From NCBI GenBank assembly GCA_031425455.1, contig JANPJJ010000038.1, positions 1 through 31,086 on the forward strand: a stretch of DNA of 31,086 nucleotides, in the 5' to 3' direction. Source of the DNA: Sandaracinobacteroides sp031425455. GTDB lineage: Bacteria > Pseudomonadota > Alphaproteobacteria > Sphingomonadales > Sphingomonadaceae. A program made the translations under genes and the position numbers. This document shows, piece after piece, positions 7,375-15,556 of the stretch (within the stretch, counting starts at the first letter, position 1; every line of letters starts with the position of its first letter). The notes under the pieces are model-generated. The model had not been told where the DNA came from. It made no database searches and was given only the letters and a program-made list of their open reading frames with translations.

Positions 7375-8367
7375 ATGACATCCAAAGTTGCCGGCCAGCC
7401 GCGCTGGGTCGTATGGGGTGCAATCCTGGCGCTGGTCTCAATGGCCGTGCTCAGCCTGTGGACTGCCACCATGTGGCGCCGGGTCCCGCTGCCGGGCGCG
7501 GACCGGATCGAGGTCACTATCCCCGCCGGTGCCTCGATCGGCCAGGCTGCCGGCCTGCTCGAATCGGCCGGCGTCATCGAAAGCGCCGAGCTGTTCGAAG
7601 GCCTTGCCCGCACCATCGGCGACGACCGGCCGATCCAGGTCGGCACCTATGCATTTCGAGAGGGCGAAGGCTGGGGCCGGATCCTGGAGCGGCTGCAGAA
7701 GGGCGATACGGTCATCGTCCGCATCCCGATCCCCGAAGGCATGCCCAGCATACAGGTCGCCGAGCGGCTGAACGGCGTGGGGCGGCTGGAAGGCAAGGTA
7801 CCGGCCCCCGCCGAGGGAACGATCCTCCCCGCCACCTACGAGGCGAAGATCGGCGAAACACGCGCCGCCGTGGTGAAGCGGATGCAGGCAGCGATGACCG
7901 CCGAGATCGACCGCCTGTGGGAGCGCCGATCCGAGCATATCGCGGTGAAATCGAAGGACGAGGCGCTGATCCTCGCGGCCATCGTGGAAAAGGAAACCGG
8001 CGATCCGTCAGAACGGCGGCGCATCGCCGGGCTCTACACCAACCGGTTGAAGGCGGGCATGCGCCTCCAGGCAGATCCCACCGTCATTTACCCTGTCACC
8101 CGGGGCAAGCCCCTGAAGCGGCGTATCCGCCAGTCCGAGCTTCGCGCCGACAACGGCTATAATACCTATGTTCGCGACGGACTGCCCCAGGGCCCGATCA
8201 CCAACCCGGGCCGCGAAAGCCTGGCCGCGGTGATGGACCCCGAAGTGCATGATTATCTCTATATGGTGGCCGACGGCAGCGGCGGCCACGCCTTTGCCAG
8301 CACTTACGAGGAGCATCAGGCCAATGTCGCGAAATGGCGCCAGTTCAGACGGGAACGGGGTATCTGA
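7375..8367 (+). CDS. mltG: Endolytic transglycosylase MltG (YceG-like)
   Basis: Inner-membrane enzyme that cleaves nascent glycan strands of peptidoglycan and is thought to end their polymerisation. The 330 residues contain one N-terminal membrane anchor (WVVWGAILALVSMAVLSLW, about residues 10-30), a LysM-like region, and the YceG domain with the catalytic glutamate in AAIVEKETGD plus the conserved YNTYVRDGLPQGPITNPG. The ATG at 7375 has GGAG 7 nt ahead; a TTG start 33 bp upstream is possible but has no advantage. The location directly after fabF is usual in alphaproteobacteria and links wall and lipid growth. Confidence 0.93.
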   Translation: MTSKVAGQPRWVVWGAILALVSMAVLSLWTATMWRRVPLPGADRIEVTIPAGASIGQAAGLLESAGVIESAELFEGLARTIGDDRPIQVGTYAFREGEGWGRILERLQKGDTVIVRIPIPEGMPSIQVAERLNGVGRLEGKVPAPAEGTILPATYEAKIGETRAAVVKRMQAAMTAEIDRLWERRSEHIAVKSKDEALILAAIVEKETGDPSERRRIAGLYTNRLKAGMRLQADPTVIYPVTRGKPLKRRIRQSELRADNGYNTYVRDGLPQGPITNPGRESLAAVMDPEVHDYLYMVADGSGGHAFASTYEEHQANVAKWRQFRRERGI

Positions 8368-8546
8368 AGCTTGAAGCGCCCCCTCCGCTGAGCGATGATG
8401 GCGTGAACGCTGCGTTCGGACTCTGGAAAAATCGACCCGACATCATTCAGGACGGGCTCGAGTATCAACTGGCGATCCGTGCCGAATGGGATCACAGGCC
8501 CCAAGAGCCGGTCCGCGCGCCGGCCTTTTCGACAGCAATATCCTGA
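8364..8546 (+). pseudogene. Antitoxin (VapB-like) C-terminal remnant
   Basis: Reading frame 3 just past mltG encodes AAFGLWKNRPDI, DGLEYQ and IRAEWD, which look like the C-terminal tail of antitoxins paired with PIN toxins (AFGxWxxRxDI ... RxxW). No N-terminal DNA-binding domain is present, and the frame is fused into the end of mltG. It ends inside the PIN-like reading frame that follows, as expected for an old vapBC pair. Assignment is by resemblance from memory, so moderate. Confidence 0.5.
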
Positions 8547-8755
8547 TCGACTATATGCTCGGCCGGCCTGCGGCGGCGGAGACCATCCGCGACTGCGGCG
8601 ATCGATCGATCAGCGTGGTCACGACGATCGAGCTGCTGGCCGACGCCATCATCCTCGCCACCGTTCGCGTCCACCGTCTGCCACTGGTTACGCGCAACAC
8701 CCGCGACTTTCCCGCGAGCGGCTCCGGCTTCATCGTCCCCTATACACTCGCTTGA
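8486..8755 (+). pseudogene. PIN-domain toxin (VapC-like) with internal deletion
   Basis: An 89-codon frame reads FDSNILIDYMLGRPAA, then TTIELLA joined directly to DAIILATVRVHRLPLV and TRNTRDFP. These are the start and end of a PIN ribonuclease. All four acidic positions are there (Asp in FDSN, Glu in TTIEL, Asp in DAIIL, Asp in TRNTRDFP). The stretch that normally separates Glu from the third Asp, roughly 45-55 residues, is missing, with the join near 8639-8644. The frame is open across the join. Intact VapC is about 125-135 residues, so this is most likely a dead toxin. The preceding antitoxin remnant supports decay of a vapBC locus. A functional mini-PIN is possible but unlikely. Confidence 0.65.
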
Positions 8756-8788
8756 CCCACCTTTGCCCGGGCGCCTAACGCCAACGGC

Positions 8789-10204
8789 ATGACCGCGCCT
8801 CGAACTCTCTACGACAAGATCTGGGACGACCATGTCGTCGCCGAACGCGAAGACGGCACCGCGCTGGTCTTTATCGACCGCCACCTGATCCATGAAGTCA
8901 CCACCCCGCAGGCCTTCGCCGGTCTGCGCGCCGCCGGCCGCACCCTGCGCCGCCCCGATCTCACCCTCGCCGTCCCCGATCACAACGTCCCCACGACAGA
9001 CCGGCGGCTCCCGATCCTCGACCGTGAATCCGCCACCCAGCTCGCCTGGCTGAAAACCAACTGCGCCGAGTTCGGGGTCGAGTATCTGGAGATCGACGCC
9101 CCCGAACAGGGCATCGTCCATGTCATCGGGCCCGAGCAGGGCTTCACGCTGCCCGGCCTCACCATCGTCTGCGGCGACAGCCACACCAGCACGCATGGCG
9201 CGTTCGGCGCCCTGGCGTTCGGGATCGGCACCAGCGAAGTCGAGCATGTGTTCGCCACACAGACGCTGCTCTTGAAGAAGTCGGCCAACTTCGCCGTCAC
9301 CGTCACCGGCAGCCTGGGCTTCTCGATCACTGCCAAGGATGTCGCGCTCGCCATCATCGGCGCCATCGGCACCGCCGGCGCCACCGGCTCCGTCCTGGAA
9401 TTCCGCGGTCCCGTCGTCGAGGCCTTGTCGATGGAAGGGCGGATGACGCTCTGCAACATGTCGATCGAGGCCGGCGGCCGCGCCGGCATGGTCGCGCCGG
9501 ACCGCAAGACCTTCGACTATGTCGCCGGCCGCCCCCGCGCCCCTGGCGGCGCCGAGCTGGAACAAGCGATTGCCTGGTGGCGCCAGCTGCCCAGCGACGC
9601 GGGCGCGACATTCGACCGGGAAATTCTGATCGACGGCACCGCAATTGCTCCGCTCGTCACCTGGGGCACCAGCCCGGAGGATGTGGTCGCGATCACCGGC
9701 ACCGTGCCCCGGCCGGACAGCTTCGCCGACCCGTCCAAGCGCGAGGCGGTGGAAAAATCGCTGGCCTATATGGGCCTCACCCCCGGAACCCGGATCGAGG
9801 ACGTGACCGTCGAGAACATCTTCATCGGCAGCTGCACAAACAGCCGGATCGAGGATCTGCGAGCCGCTGCCGCCGTGGTCGCCGGCCGCCGCGTGGCGCC
9901 GGGCGTGCGCCAGGCGCTGGTCGTGCCCGGCTCGGGCCTGGTAAAACGCGAAGCCGAGGCCGAGGGGCTGGACCGCATCTTCCTCGAAGCCGGATTCGAA
10001 TGGCGCGAGCCCGGCTGCTCGATGTGCCTCGGCATGAACCCTGACAAGGTGCCGCCGGGCGAACGCTGCGCCTCCACCTCCAACCGGAATTTCGTCGGCC
10101 GCCAGGGCCCCGGCGCCCGCACGCACCTGATGTCGCCCGCGATGGCCGCTGCGGCCGCAGTGACGGGGCGCCTCACCGATGTCCGCCAGCTGCTGAGCAC
10201 ATGA
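8789..10204 (+). CDS. leuC: 3-isopropylmalate dehydratase large subunit LeuC
   Basis: Isomerises 2-isopropylmalate to 3-isopropylmalate in leucine synthesis, together with the small subunit LeuD. The 471 residues start with the family's RTLYDKIWDDHVV and carry the 4Fe-4S cysteines Cys349 (IGSCTNSR), Cys410 and Cys413 (PGCSMCLGMNPD). CGDSHTSTHGAFG is also typical. The ATG at 8789 is right by alignment to the family, yet no Shine-Dalgarno sequence is visible in front of it. leuD, usually next door, is absent from this window: the following gene is an ABC ATPase that overlaps leuC by 4 nt (ATGA). Confidence 0.96.
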   Translation: MTAPRTLYDKIWDDHVVAEREDGTALVFIDRHLIHEVTTPQAFAGLRAAGRTLRRPDLTLAVPDHNVPTTDRRLPILDRESATQLAWLKTNCAEFGVEYLEIDAPEQGIVHVIGPEQGFTLPGLTIVCGDSHTSTHGAFGALAFGIGTSEVEHVFATQTLLLKKSANFAVTVTGSLGFSITAKDVALAIIGAIGTAGATGSVLEFRGPVVEALSMEGRMTLCNMSIEAGGRAGMVAPDRKTFDYVAGRPRAPGGAELEQAIAWWRQLPSDAGATFDREILIDGTAIAPLVTWGTSPEDVVAITGTVPRPDSFADPSKREAVEKSLAYMGLTPGTRIEDVTVENIFIGSCTNSRIEDLRAAAAVVAGRRVAPGVRQALVVPGSGLVKREAEAEGLDRIFLEAGFEWREPGCSMCLGMNPDKVPPGERCASTSNRNFVGRQGPGARTHLMSPAMAAAAAVTGRLTDVRQLLST

Positions 10205-11148
10205 GCGCGTCATTCGATGTCGGCCCTCCGGCCGAGGCCGCAATCAGGCTCGTCGGCCTGGAAAAAACCTACGCCGGGGGCAAGCGAGCGCTGGACGGCA
10301 TCTCGCTTGCCATCCCGCGCGGCTCGATGTTCGGACTGCTCGGGCCGAACGGCGCCGGCAAGTCGACGCTGATCAACATTCTTGCCGGGCTCGTCACCAA
10401 GACGGCCGGCACGGCAGAGGTCTGGGGCTTCGATATCGACGCACACCCGCGCAACGCCAAGGCATCGCTCGGCGTCGTCCCGCAGGAGCTGCTGTTCGAT
10501 GCCTTTTTCACGCCGTTCGAGACTCTGGAGCTGCAGGCCGGCCTGTTCGGCGTGCCGAAACCGAAGCGCCGCACGATGGATCTGCTGAAGAAGGTCCGGC
10601 TTGACGACAAGGCCCATGTCTATTCGCGTACGCTTTCGGGCGGCATGAAGCGACGCCTGCTGATCGCCAAGGCGCTGGTGCACAACCCACCGGTGGTCAT
10701 CCTCGACGAGCCGACCGCTGGCGTCGATATCGAGCTTCGCCAGATGCTGTGGGCCTATGTCCGCGAGTTGCACGCCGGCGGCACCACCATCGTGCTGACC
10801 ACGCATTATCTGGAGGAGGCGCAGGCGCTTTGCGACCGCATCGCCATCGTGAACCACGGCCGGATCGTCGCCGACACCGACACGCCCACCCTGCTGGCCC
10901 AGGCCAGCGAGAAGTTCGTGACCGTCACGCTGGAAGCCGATATCGCCGCCGTGCCCAGGATCGAGGGCGTCACCCGGATCGATCTCGTCGCCCCACGCAC
11001 GCTCGATATCCTCTACGACAAGAAGGTGGTGCAGGCAGGTGCAGTCCTGGCGCGGCTGCAGACGGCCGGGCTGTCGGTGGTGGATGTCAGCACACGCGAA
11101 GCCGACCTGGAGGATGTGTTCCTGCAGCTGACAGGCGCTCCCGCGTGA
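10201..11148 (+). CDS. ABC-2 type transporter ATP-binding protein
   Basis: Cytoplasmic ATPase subunit of an ABC exporter, closest in form to the YadG/drug or polysaccharide export branch. The 315 residues hold Walker A GPNGAGKST, Q-loop VPQE, signature LSGGMKRR, Walker B VVILDEPTAGVD, and the H-loop TTHYLEEA. An accessory C-terminal domain of about 80 residues ends in the typical ADLEDVFLQLTG. A matching ABC-2 permease gene is expected directly after, but nadB follows with a GTGA overlap, so the membrane partner must be elsewhere or lost. Substrate unknown. Confidence 0.9.
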   Translation: MSASFDVGPPAEAAIRLVGLEKTYAGGKRALDGISLAIPRGSMFGLLGPNGAGKSTLINILAGLVTKTAGTAEVWGFDIDAHPRNAKASLGVVPQELLFDAFFTPFETLELQAGLFGVPKPKRRTMDLLKKVRLDDKAHVYSRTLSGGMKRRLLIAKALVHNPPVVILDEPTAGVDIELRQMLWAYVRELHAGGTTIVLTTHYLEEAQALCDRIAIVNHGRIVADTDTPTLLAQASEKFVTVTLEADIAAVPRIEGVTRIDLVAPRTLDILYDKKVVQAGAVLARLQTAGLSVVDVSTREADLEDVFLQLTGAPA

Positions 11149-12758
11149 GCGATCCGCGTCCGGATGATCCATTGAGCGCGGACGTGATCGTCGTGGGCTC
11201 GGGCGCCGCCGGGCTCACCGCCGCGCTCAACCTGGCGGCCGGCGGTCGTACGGTCCTCGTCCTCTCCAAATCCGACATCTCGTCCGGCTCCACCGCCTGG
11301 GCGCAGGGCGGCATCGCCGCCGTTCTGGACGCCGGCGACACGTTCGAAAGCCATATCGAGGACACGATGGTGGCCGGCGCCGGGCTCAACGACCGCCGCA
11401 CCGTCGAGTTCGTTGTGGAGAACGCCGCCCCCGCCATCGAGCGTCTCGCGAAGCTCGGCGTGCCCTTCAACCCGGGCGAGACGGTTTCGGAACGCTGGCA
11501 CCTCACCCGCGAGGGCGGGCACAGCGCGCGCCGCATCGTCCATGTCGACGACGCCACCGGCTGGGCGGTGCAGAAGGCGCTGGAACGCGCCGCACTGGAA
11601 ACCCCCGGGATCGAGGTGCTGCCCGGCCATGTCGCGATCGACGTGGTCACCGAACGCCATGCCGAAGCGTCGGGCTTTGCCGAGCGCCGCGCCATGGGGC
11701 TTTATGCGCTGGACCGGACCAGCGGCCGGGTCCGCCGCCTGCTGGCGCGCGCCGTGGTGCTTGCGACCGGTGGCGCCAGCCGCGTCTATCGCTTCTCCAC
11801 CAACCCCGACGGTTCCACCGGCGACGGCATCGCCATGGCCTGGCGCGCCGGCTGCCGGGTTTCCAACATGGAATTCAACCAGTTCCACCCCACCTGCCTC
11901 TACCACCCGCAGGTAAAGAACTTCCTGATCACCGAGGCGATGCGGGGCGAGGGCGGCATCCTCCGCCTGCAAGACGGCACCGCCTTCATGGCAAGCCACG
12001 ATCCCCGCGCCGAACTCGCCCCGCGCGATGTCGTCGCCCGCGCCATCGATGCAGAGATGAAGCGGCTCGGCCTGCCCCATGTGCTGCTCGACATGACCCA
12101 CCTGGCCCCCGGCTTCGTGGAGCAGCATTTCCCCACCATCGTGAAACGGCTGCGCGAACTGGGGATCGACCCCGTCACCCAGCCCATTCCCGTTGTTCCC
12201 GCCGCACACTACAGCTGCGGCGGCGTGCTGGTGGACCGTCACGGCCGGACCGACCTCCCCGGCCTCTACGCGATCGGCGAAGTCTCGCAGTCCGGCCTGC
12301 ACGGCGCCAACCGCCTCGCCTCCAACAGCCTGCTGGAATGCCTGGTGTTCGGCGCCTCGGCCGCAGACGACATCCTGGCCCGCTTCGACGCCACGCCACC
12401 CCCCGCCGCGATTCGACCCTGGGACGAAAGTCGCGTCACCTCCTCCGACGAGGAAGTCGTGGTCGCGCACAACTGGGACGAGCTCAGGCGCTTCATGTGG
12501 GATTATGTCGGGATCGTCCGCACCGACAAGCGCCTGGAACGCGCCGCCCACCGTGTCGCGCTGCTGGCACGCGAGATTGCCGACTATTACAGCAACTTCC
12601 GGGTCACGCCCGACCTCCTGGAGCTGCGCAACCTGGTCGCCGTTGCCGACCTCATCGTCCGCTCTGCGCGAGACCGGCGCGAAAGCCGCGGGCTGCACTA
12701 TACCACCGACTATCCCGGCCTCGCCGACCCCCCGCGCGATACCATCCTCTACCCCTAG
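11145..12758 (+). CDS. nadB: L-aspartate oxidase NadB
   Basis: FAD enzyme that oxidises L-aspartate to iminoaspartate, the first step of de novo NAD synthesis (NadA would follow and is not in the window). The 537 residues show the FAD loop GSGAAGLTAAL, SSGSTAWAQGGIAA, the substrate region LTREGGHSARRIVH, EFNQFHPTCLYHP, APRDVVARAI, HYSCGG and the C-terminal FAD contact LHGANRLASNSLLE. The GTG at 11145 overlaps the ABC stop. It gives a short N-terminal lead before the FAD fold, and no better ATG exists in frame. Confidence 0.95.
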   Translation: MSDPRPDDPLSADVIVVGSGAAGLTAALNLAAGGRTVLVLSKSDISSGSTAWAQGGIAAVLDAGDTFESHIEDTMVAGAGLNDRRTVEFVVENAAPAIERLAKLGVPFNPGETVSERWHLTREGGHSARRIVHVDDATGWAVQKALERAALETPGIEVLPGHVAIDVVTERHAEASGFAERRAMGLYALDRTSGRVRRLLARAVVLATGGASRVYRFSTNPDGSTGDGIAMAWRAGCRVSNMEFNQFHPTCLYHPQVKNFLITEAMRGEGGILRLQDGTAFMASHDPRAELAPRDVVARAIDAEMKRLGLPHVLLDMTHLAPGFVEQHFPTIVKRLRELGIDPVTQPIPVVPAAHYSCGGVLVDRHGRTDLPGLYAIGEVSQSGLHGANRLASNSLLECLVFGASAADDILARFDATPPPAAIRPWDESRVTSSDEEVVVAHNWDELRRFMWDYVGIVRTDKRLERAAHRVALLAREIADYYSNFRVTPDLLELRNLVAVADLIVRSARDRRESRGLHYTTDYPGLADPPRDTILYP

Positions 12759-12782
12759 CTCCCCTCCCCCTAGGAGAGGGGC
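12759..12782 (+). terminator. C-rich hairpin after nadB
   Basis: CCCCTC (12761-12766) pairs with GAGGGG (12776-12781) across a 9-nt loop, starting one base after the nadB stop. It is followed by a second G-run and no T-run. The pattern resembles C/G-rich palindromes common in sphingomonad intergenic regions; here a weak terminator or REP-like unit. Confidence 0.45.
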
Positions 12783-12845
12783 AGGGGTAGGGCGCGCCGC
12801 AAGAGCCGATATCCGCCGCCAATGCGCGCCCGGCACAACGAATCC

Positions 12846-12874
12846 TTGACCCCTTGATCGTGTGATATTATTAC
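12846..12874 (+). promoter_or_regulatory. Promoter of the MerC-domain gene
   Basis: TTGACC (12846-12851), 17 bp, then TATTAC (12869-12874). Good -35 and fair -10 match to sigma-70, 29 bp before the GTG start codon at 12903. An AT-rich palindrome overlaps the -10. Confidence 0.5.
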
Positions 12875-12875
12875 A
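12861..12875 (+). promoter_or_regulatory. Palindromic operator, possibly Zur/Fur-like
   Basis: TGTGATA-T-TATTACA is an inverted repeat with one mismatch in each arm pair (TGTnATA-n-TATnACA), very AT-rich against the surrounding GC-rich DNA. It covers the -10 of the MerC gene, where a repressor would block RNA polymerase. A metal regulator such as Zur is inferred from the site's look and from the target gene; no regulator gene is in the window. Confidence 0.4.
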
Positions 12876-12902
12876 TCCGGACCAGCCATACAGGGGCAGC
12901 AC

Positions 12903-13301
12903 GTGTTCGACGAACAGCAGGGCAAGCAGTCCGCCGCGCTAGACAGCAGCGCCGCCGCGCTCAGCAGCCTGTGCCTGCTGCATTGCCTGCTGCTTCCGGT
13001 GGGCCTCGGCCTGGCCCCCGTCCTCTCCGGCCTGTCGGGCGATGCGCTGCACGGCCCCGTCTGGCTCCACTGGGCCTTGCTCGCAGTCGCGGCGCCCGTC
13101 TCGGTCTATGCGCTGTGGCGCGGAATCGAAGTCCATGGCGACGCCGTCCCCTGGAAGCTCGCCGCACTCGGCTTCGCGCTGATGGCGACAGGCGCGCTCG
13201 CCCATGGCCTTACCCCGGCGGAGCAACTGCTGTCGGTGCTGGGCGGGCTGGTGGTCGCAGCCGCGCACTGGAAGAATTTCCGCGCCCGCCGGCCGGACTG
13301 A
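12903..13301 (+). CDS. MerC-domain inner-membrane protein
   Basis: Small membrane protein of 132 residues with four predicted membrane helices (about 18-42, 49-66, 78-95 and 103-120) and a cysteine pair in SLCLLHCLLLP within the first helix. This matches MerC-domain proteins, some of which carry Hg(II) inward. Chromosomal members in alphaproteobacteria are not linked to mercury operons and may handle other metals. The start is a GTG with AGGGG upstream. No merA, merR or merT is near, so a mercury role is not supported by context. The operator upstream hints at metal control. Confidence 0.75.
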   Translation: MFDEQQGKQSAALDSSAAALSSLCLLHCLLLPVGLGLAPVLSGLSGDALHGPVWLHWALLAVAAPVSVYALWRGIEVHGDAVPWKLAALGFALMATGALAHGLTPAEQLLSVLGGLVVAAAHWKNFRARRPD

Positions 13302-13395
13302 CGTTTCGCTCGTCACGGTCCACTGGCACCGGCAACCAGGGAGTCGCTTGAACGGATCCGCGACACGGCTAGGGTCCCCCGAAAGGGAGATCCTC

Positions 13396-14676
13396 ATGCG
13401 CGCTGCGCTTACATTCGTCGCATTCGTCGCAGCCGGGCCGGCGCTTGCCGAGGTTACTGTCGTCCAGGCCGACCGGGTGCTCGCCGAGCCGGGCAAGGCC
13501 CCGCGCGGCCCGACTTCCATCGTGATCGAAAACGGCCGCATCACCGCCCTGCTCGACGGCCGGCAGGCGCCCGCCGGCGCCCGCGTCATCGATCTCGGCA
13601 CCCGGTTCATCCTCCCCGGCCTCATCGACAGCCACGTCCACCTCGATTCCGACGCCGGTGGCGAAGCGGCGCTTGTGGAGGGCCTCACGTCGTCCCCGGG
13701 CCTGTCGGCACTTCGTGCGCAGTGGAACGGCATGAAGACGCTGAACGCCGGTTTCACCACCGTCAGGAACTTGGGCGACGGCAGCGGCGCCACGCTCGCG
13801 CTCCGCGACGCCGTGGAGGCCGGCTGGGTGACAGGCCCCCGCATCGTCGACGCCGGCCGCTCGATCTCGGTCACATCGGGCCACATGGACGCGACCAACA
13901 GCCTCGCCGAAGACCTGCACGGCAGCATCGTGCAGGAGAACCTGTGCAACGGACCCGATGCCTGCCGCCAGGCCGTGCGGCTGCAGGTTCGCCGCGGCGT
14001 GGACGTGATCAAGATCGCCACCACCGGCGGAGTCAACAGCCGTATCGGCGCGGGGCTCGGCCAGCAGATGTTCCTGGACGAAGCGAAGGCCGTGGTCGAA
14101 ACCGCGCACCTCCATGGCAAGAAGGTCGCCGTCCACGCCCACGGCACCGAAGGCATCAACGTGGCGCTCGAAGCCGGTGCCGATTCGATCGAGCACGGCA
14201 CCATGCCCGACGACCGTACGCTGAAACTGTTCAAGGCATCCGGCGCCTATTATGTGCCGACGCTCTCCACCATCAACGGCTACAAGGAGCGGCTGGCCGC
14301 CAACCCGAACGCCTACCCGCCCGCCGTGCTCGAAAAGGTAAAGTGGCGGCTGGAGGTGACCGGCAAGTCGCTGGAGAAGGCCGTTCCCGCCGGCGTGAAG
14401 ATCGCCTTCGGCACCGACGCCGGCGTCAGCAAGCACGGCCGCAACGCAGACGAGTTCGAGCTGATGGTCCGGCATGGGATGACGCCCGCCTCGGCGATCG
14501 TCGCCGCCACCACCAATGCCGCCGAGCTGTTGGGCCTGAAGGACATCGGCGCGCTGCGGCCGGGCATGCACGCCGACCTCATCGCCGTTCCCGGGGATCC
14601 GATGGCCGACATCAAGGCCCTGAAAACCGTAGACTTCGTGATGAAGGGCGGGGCGGTGGTGAAAAGCGGCAGCTGA
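13396..14676 (+). CDS. Exported metal-dependent amidohydrolase
   Basis: Predicted periplasmic hydrolase of the amidohydrolase superfamily (imidazolonepropionase-like/prolidase-like branch). The 426-residue precursor has a signal peptide (MRAALTFVAFVAAGPALA, cut before EV). Metal ligands seen: His80 and His82 in DSHVHLD, a Lys in VIKIATTGG that may be carbamylated, His in VHAHGTEG and IEHGTM, and the catalytic Asp in FGTDAGVSKHG. Related sphingomonad and Caulobacter enzymes hydrolyse dipeptides such as Xaa-Arg or Xaa-Pro; the substrate here is not known. The ATG at 13396 is chosen for the signal peptide and the AGGGAGA site just ahead; longer in-frame starts would bury it. Confidence 0.88.
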   Translation: MRAALTFVAFVAAGPALAEVTVVQADRVLAEPGKAPRGPTSIVIENGRITALLDGRQAPAGARVIDLGTRFILPGLIDSHVHLDSDAGGEAALVEGLTSSPGLSALRAQWNGMKTLNAGFTTVRNLGDGSGATLALRDAVEAGWVTGPRIVDAGRSISVTSGHMDATNSLAEDLHGSIVQENLCNGPDACRQAVRLQVRRGVDVIKIATTGGVNSRIGAGLGQQMFLDEAKAVVETAHLHGKKVAVHAHGTEGINVALEAGADSIEHGTMPDDRTLKLFKASGAYYVPTLSTINGYKERLAANPNAYPPAVLEKVKWRLEVTGKSLEKAVPAGVKIAFGTDAGVSKHGRNADEFELMVRHGMTPASAIVAATTNAAELLGLKDIGALRPGMHADLIAVPGDPMADIKALKTVDFVMKGGAVVKSGS

Positions 14677-14698
14677 TACCGACCGGCCCCGGCCGCCT

Positions 14699-15556
14699 TC
14701 AGATCGACCGCGGCTGTGGCTGCCAATCCTGCCCCTGAGCGGCCATCGCGCCGTCGCCGACGCGCTGGCTGGCCTGCTCCACCAGTTCGTCCTTCGTCTC
14801 CCGGGCCGCCTGCGACAGCCGCTCCTTCTGCTCGCCCAGCACATCGCGCGCCATGCTGCCCGCAGCGGCGAGCCGTTCCTCCTCGATTCGGGTCATCGGC
14901 AGCGACGCTCCGGCGATCGCACCGGCGGCCGCCGCCAGCAGCCCACCGATCAGCGGGCTGTCGCTGAACATCTCGCGGGCCCGCCCGGCCGCATTCGTGC
15001 CCTTCTCGCGGACCGAATCCCCGGCGCCCCGGGCCCGGTCGGCCCAGGCGTGACGTTTGTCGCGGAACCGCTCTGTCGCCTCATCCAGACGTTGCCTGAA
15101 GCCGTGCTCGTCCTCGTCGTGTCCGCGCTCCACCATCAAATAGCTTGCCCGTGCCGTATCGCGCCTGCGCTGGTAGCTGGCGGCATCATCATCGTCCCGC
15201 CACTCCACCCGGTCCATATGCGCAAGATAATCCCGGTGATGCGGATCGGCACCGTCGCCGTCGCCCGACAAGCCGGCGCGCTTCTTCGGCAGCTTCGCAT
15301 CGCTGTCGCTCACCAGCCAGATCGCGCCGCCCGCGATCATCGCCAGGGCGATCGGATTGCGCCGCGCGCCTTCCAGCAGGAAGCGGGCGTCGATATTATT
15401 CTCGTCGGCCTTCTCCAGCAATGCGTTGAACAGGTTCTTGGGCGTCAGCTGGTCGCCGATGCGATCCACCGTGCGGCTCATGTCGTCCTGCGTTCGCCGG
15501 ATGTCCTGCTCGATCGCAGCCGGGTCCTGGGTGGTGGCGGTGTCGGTGTCGTTCAT
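14699..15556 (-). CDS. DUF3618-domain membrane protein
   Basis: Third gene of a minus-strand cassette. The 285 residues begin with the DUF3618 region (IEQDIRRTQDDMSRTVDRIGDQLTP, residues about 15-40), then a membrane segment NPIALAMIAGGAIWLV. A long charged middle part rich in Asp, Arg and His follows, then a second membrane segment near SPLIGGLLAAAAGAIAGAS and an amphipathic helical tail (EEERLAAAGSMARDVLGEQ). This is like envelope stress proteins of the ElaB/YqjD type only in general design. Function unknown. It overlaps the holin-like gene by 4 nt (ATGA), so it is co-translated, and it shares the EcfG-like promoter at 16494-16518. Confidence 0.82.
   Translation of the reverse strand: MNDTDTATTQDPAAIEQDIRRTQDDMSRTVDRIGDQLTPKNLFNALLEKADENNIDARFLLEGARRNPIALAMIAGGAIWLVSDSDAKLPKKRAGLSGDGDGADPHHRDYLAHMDRVEWRDDDDAASYQRRRDTARASYLMVERGHDEDEHGFRQRLDEATERFRDKRHAWADRARGAGDSVREKGTNAAGRAREMFSDSPLIGGLLAAAAGAIAGASLPMTRIEEERLAAAGSMARDVLGEQKERLSQAARETKDELVEQASQRVGDGAMAAQGQDWQPQPRSI

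Noticed and set aside
8492..10243. Open minus-strand frame of 583 codons
   Set aside because: Antisense shadow of leuC.
11013..12902. Open minus-strand frame of 629 codons
   Set aside because: Antisense shadow of nadB.
12903..13301. Mercury resistance operon
   Set aside because: Only a MerC-domain protein is present; no merR, merT, merP or merA lies nearby.
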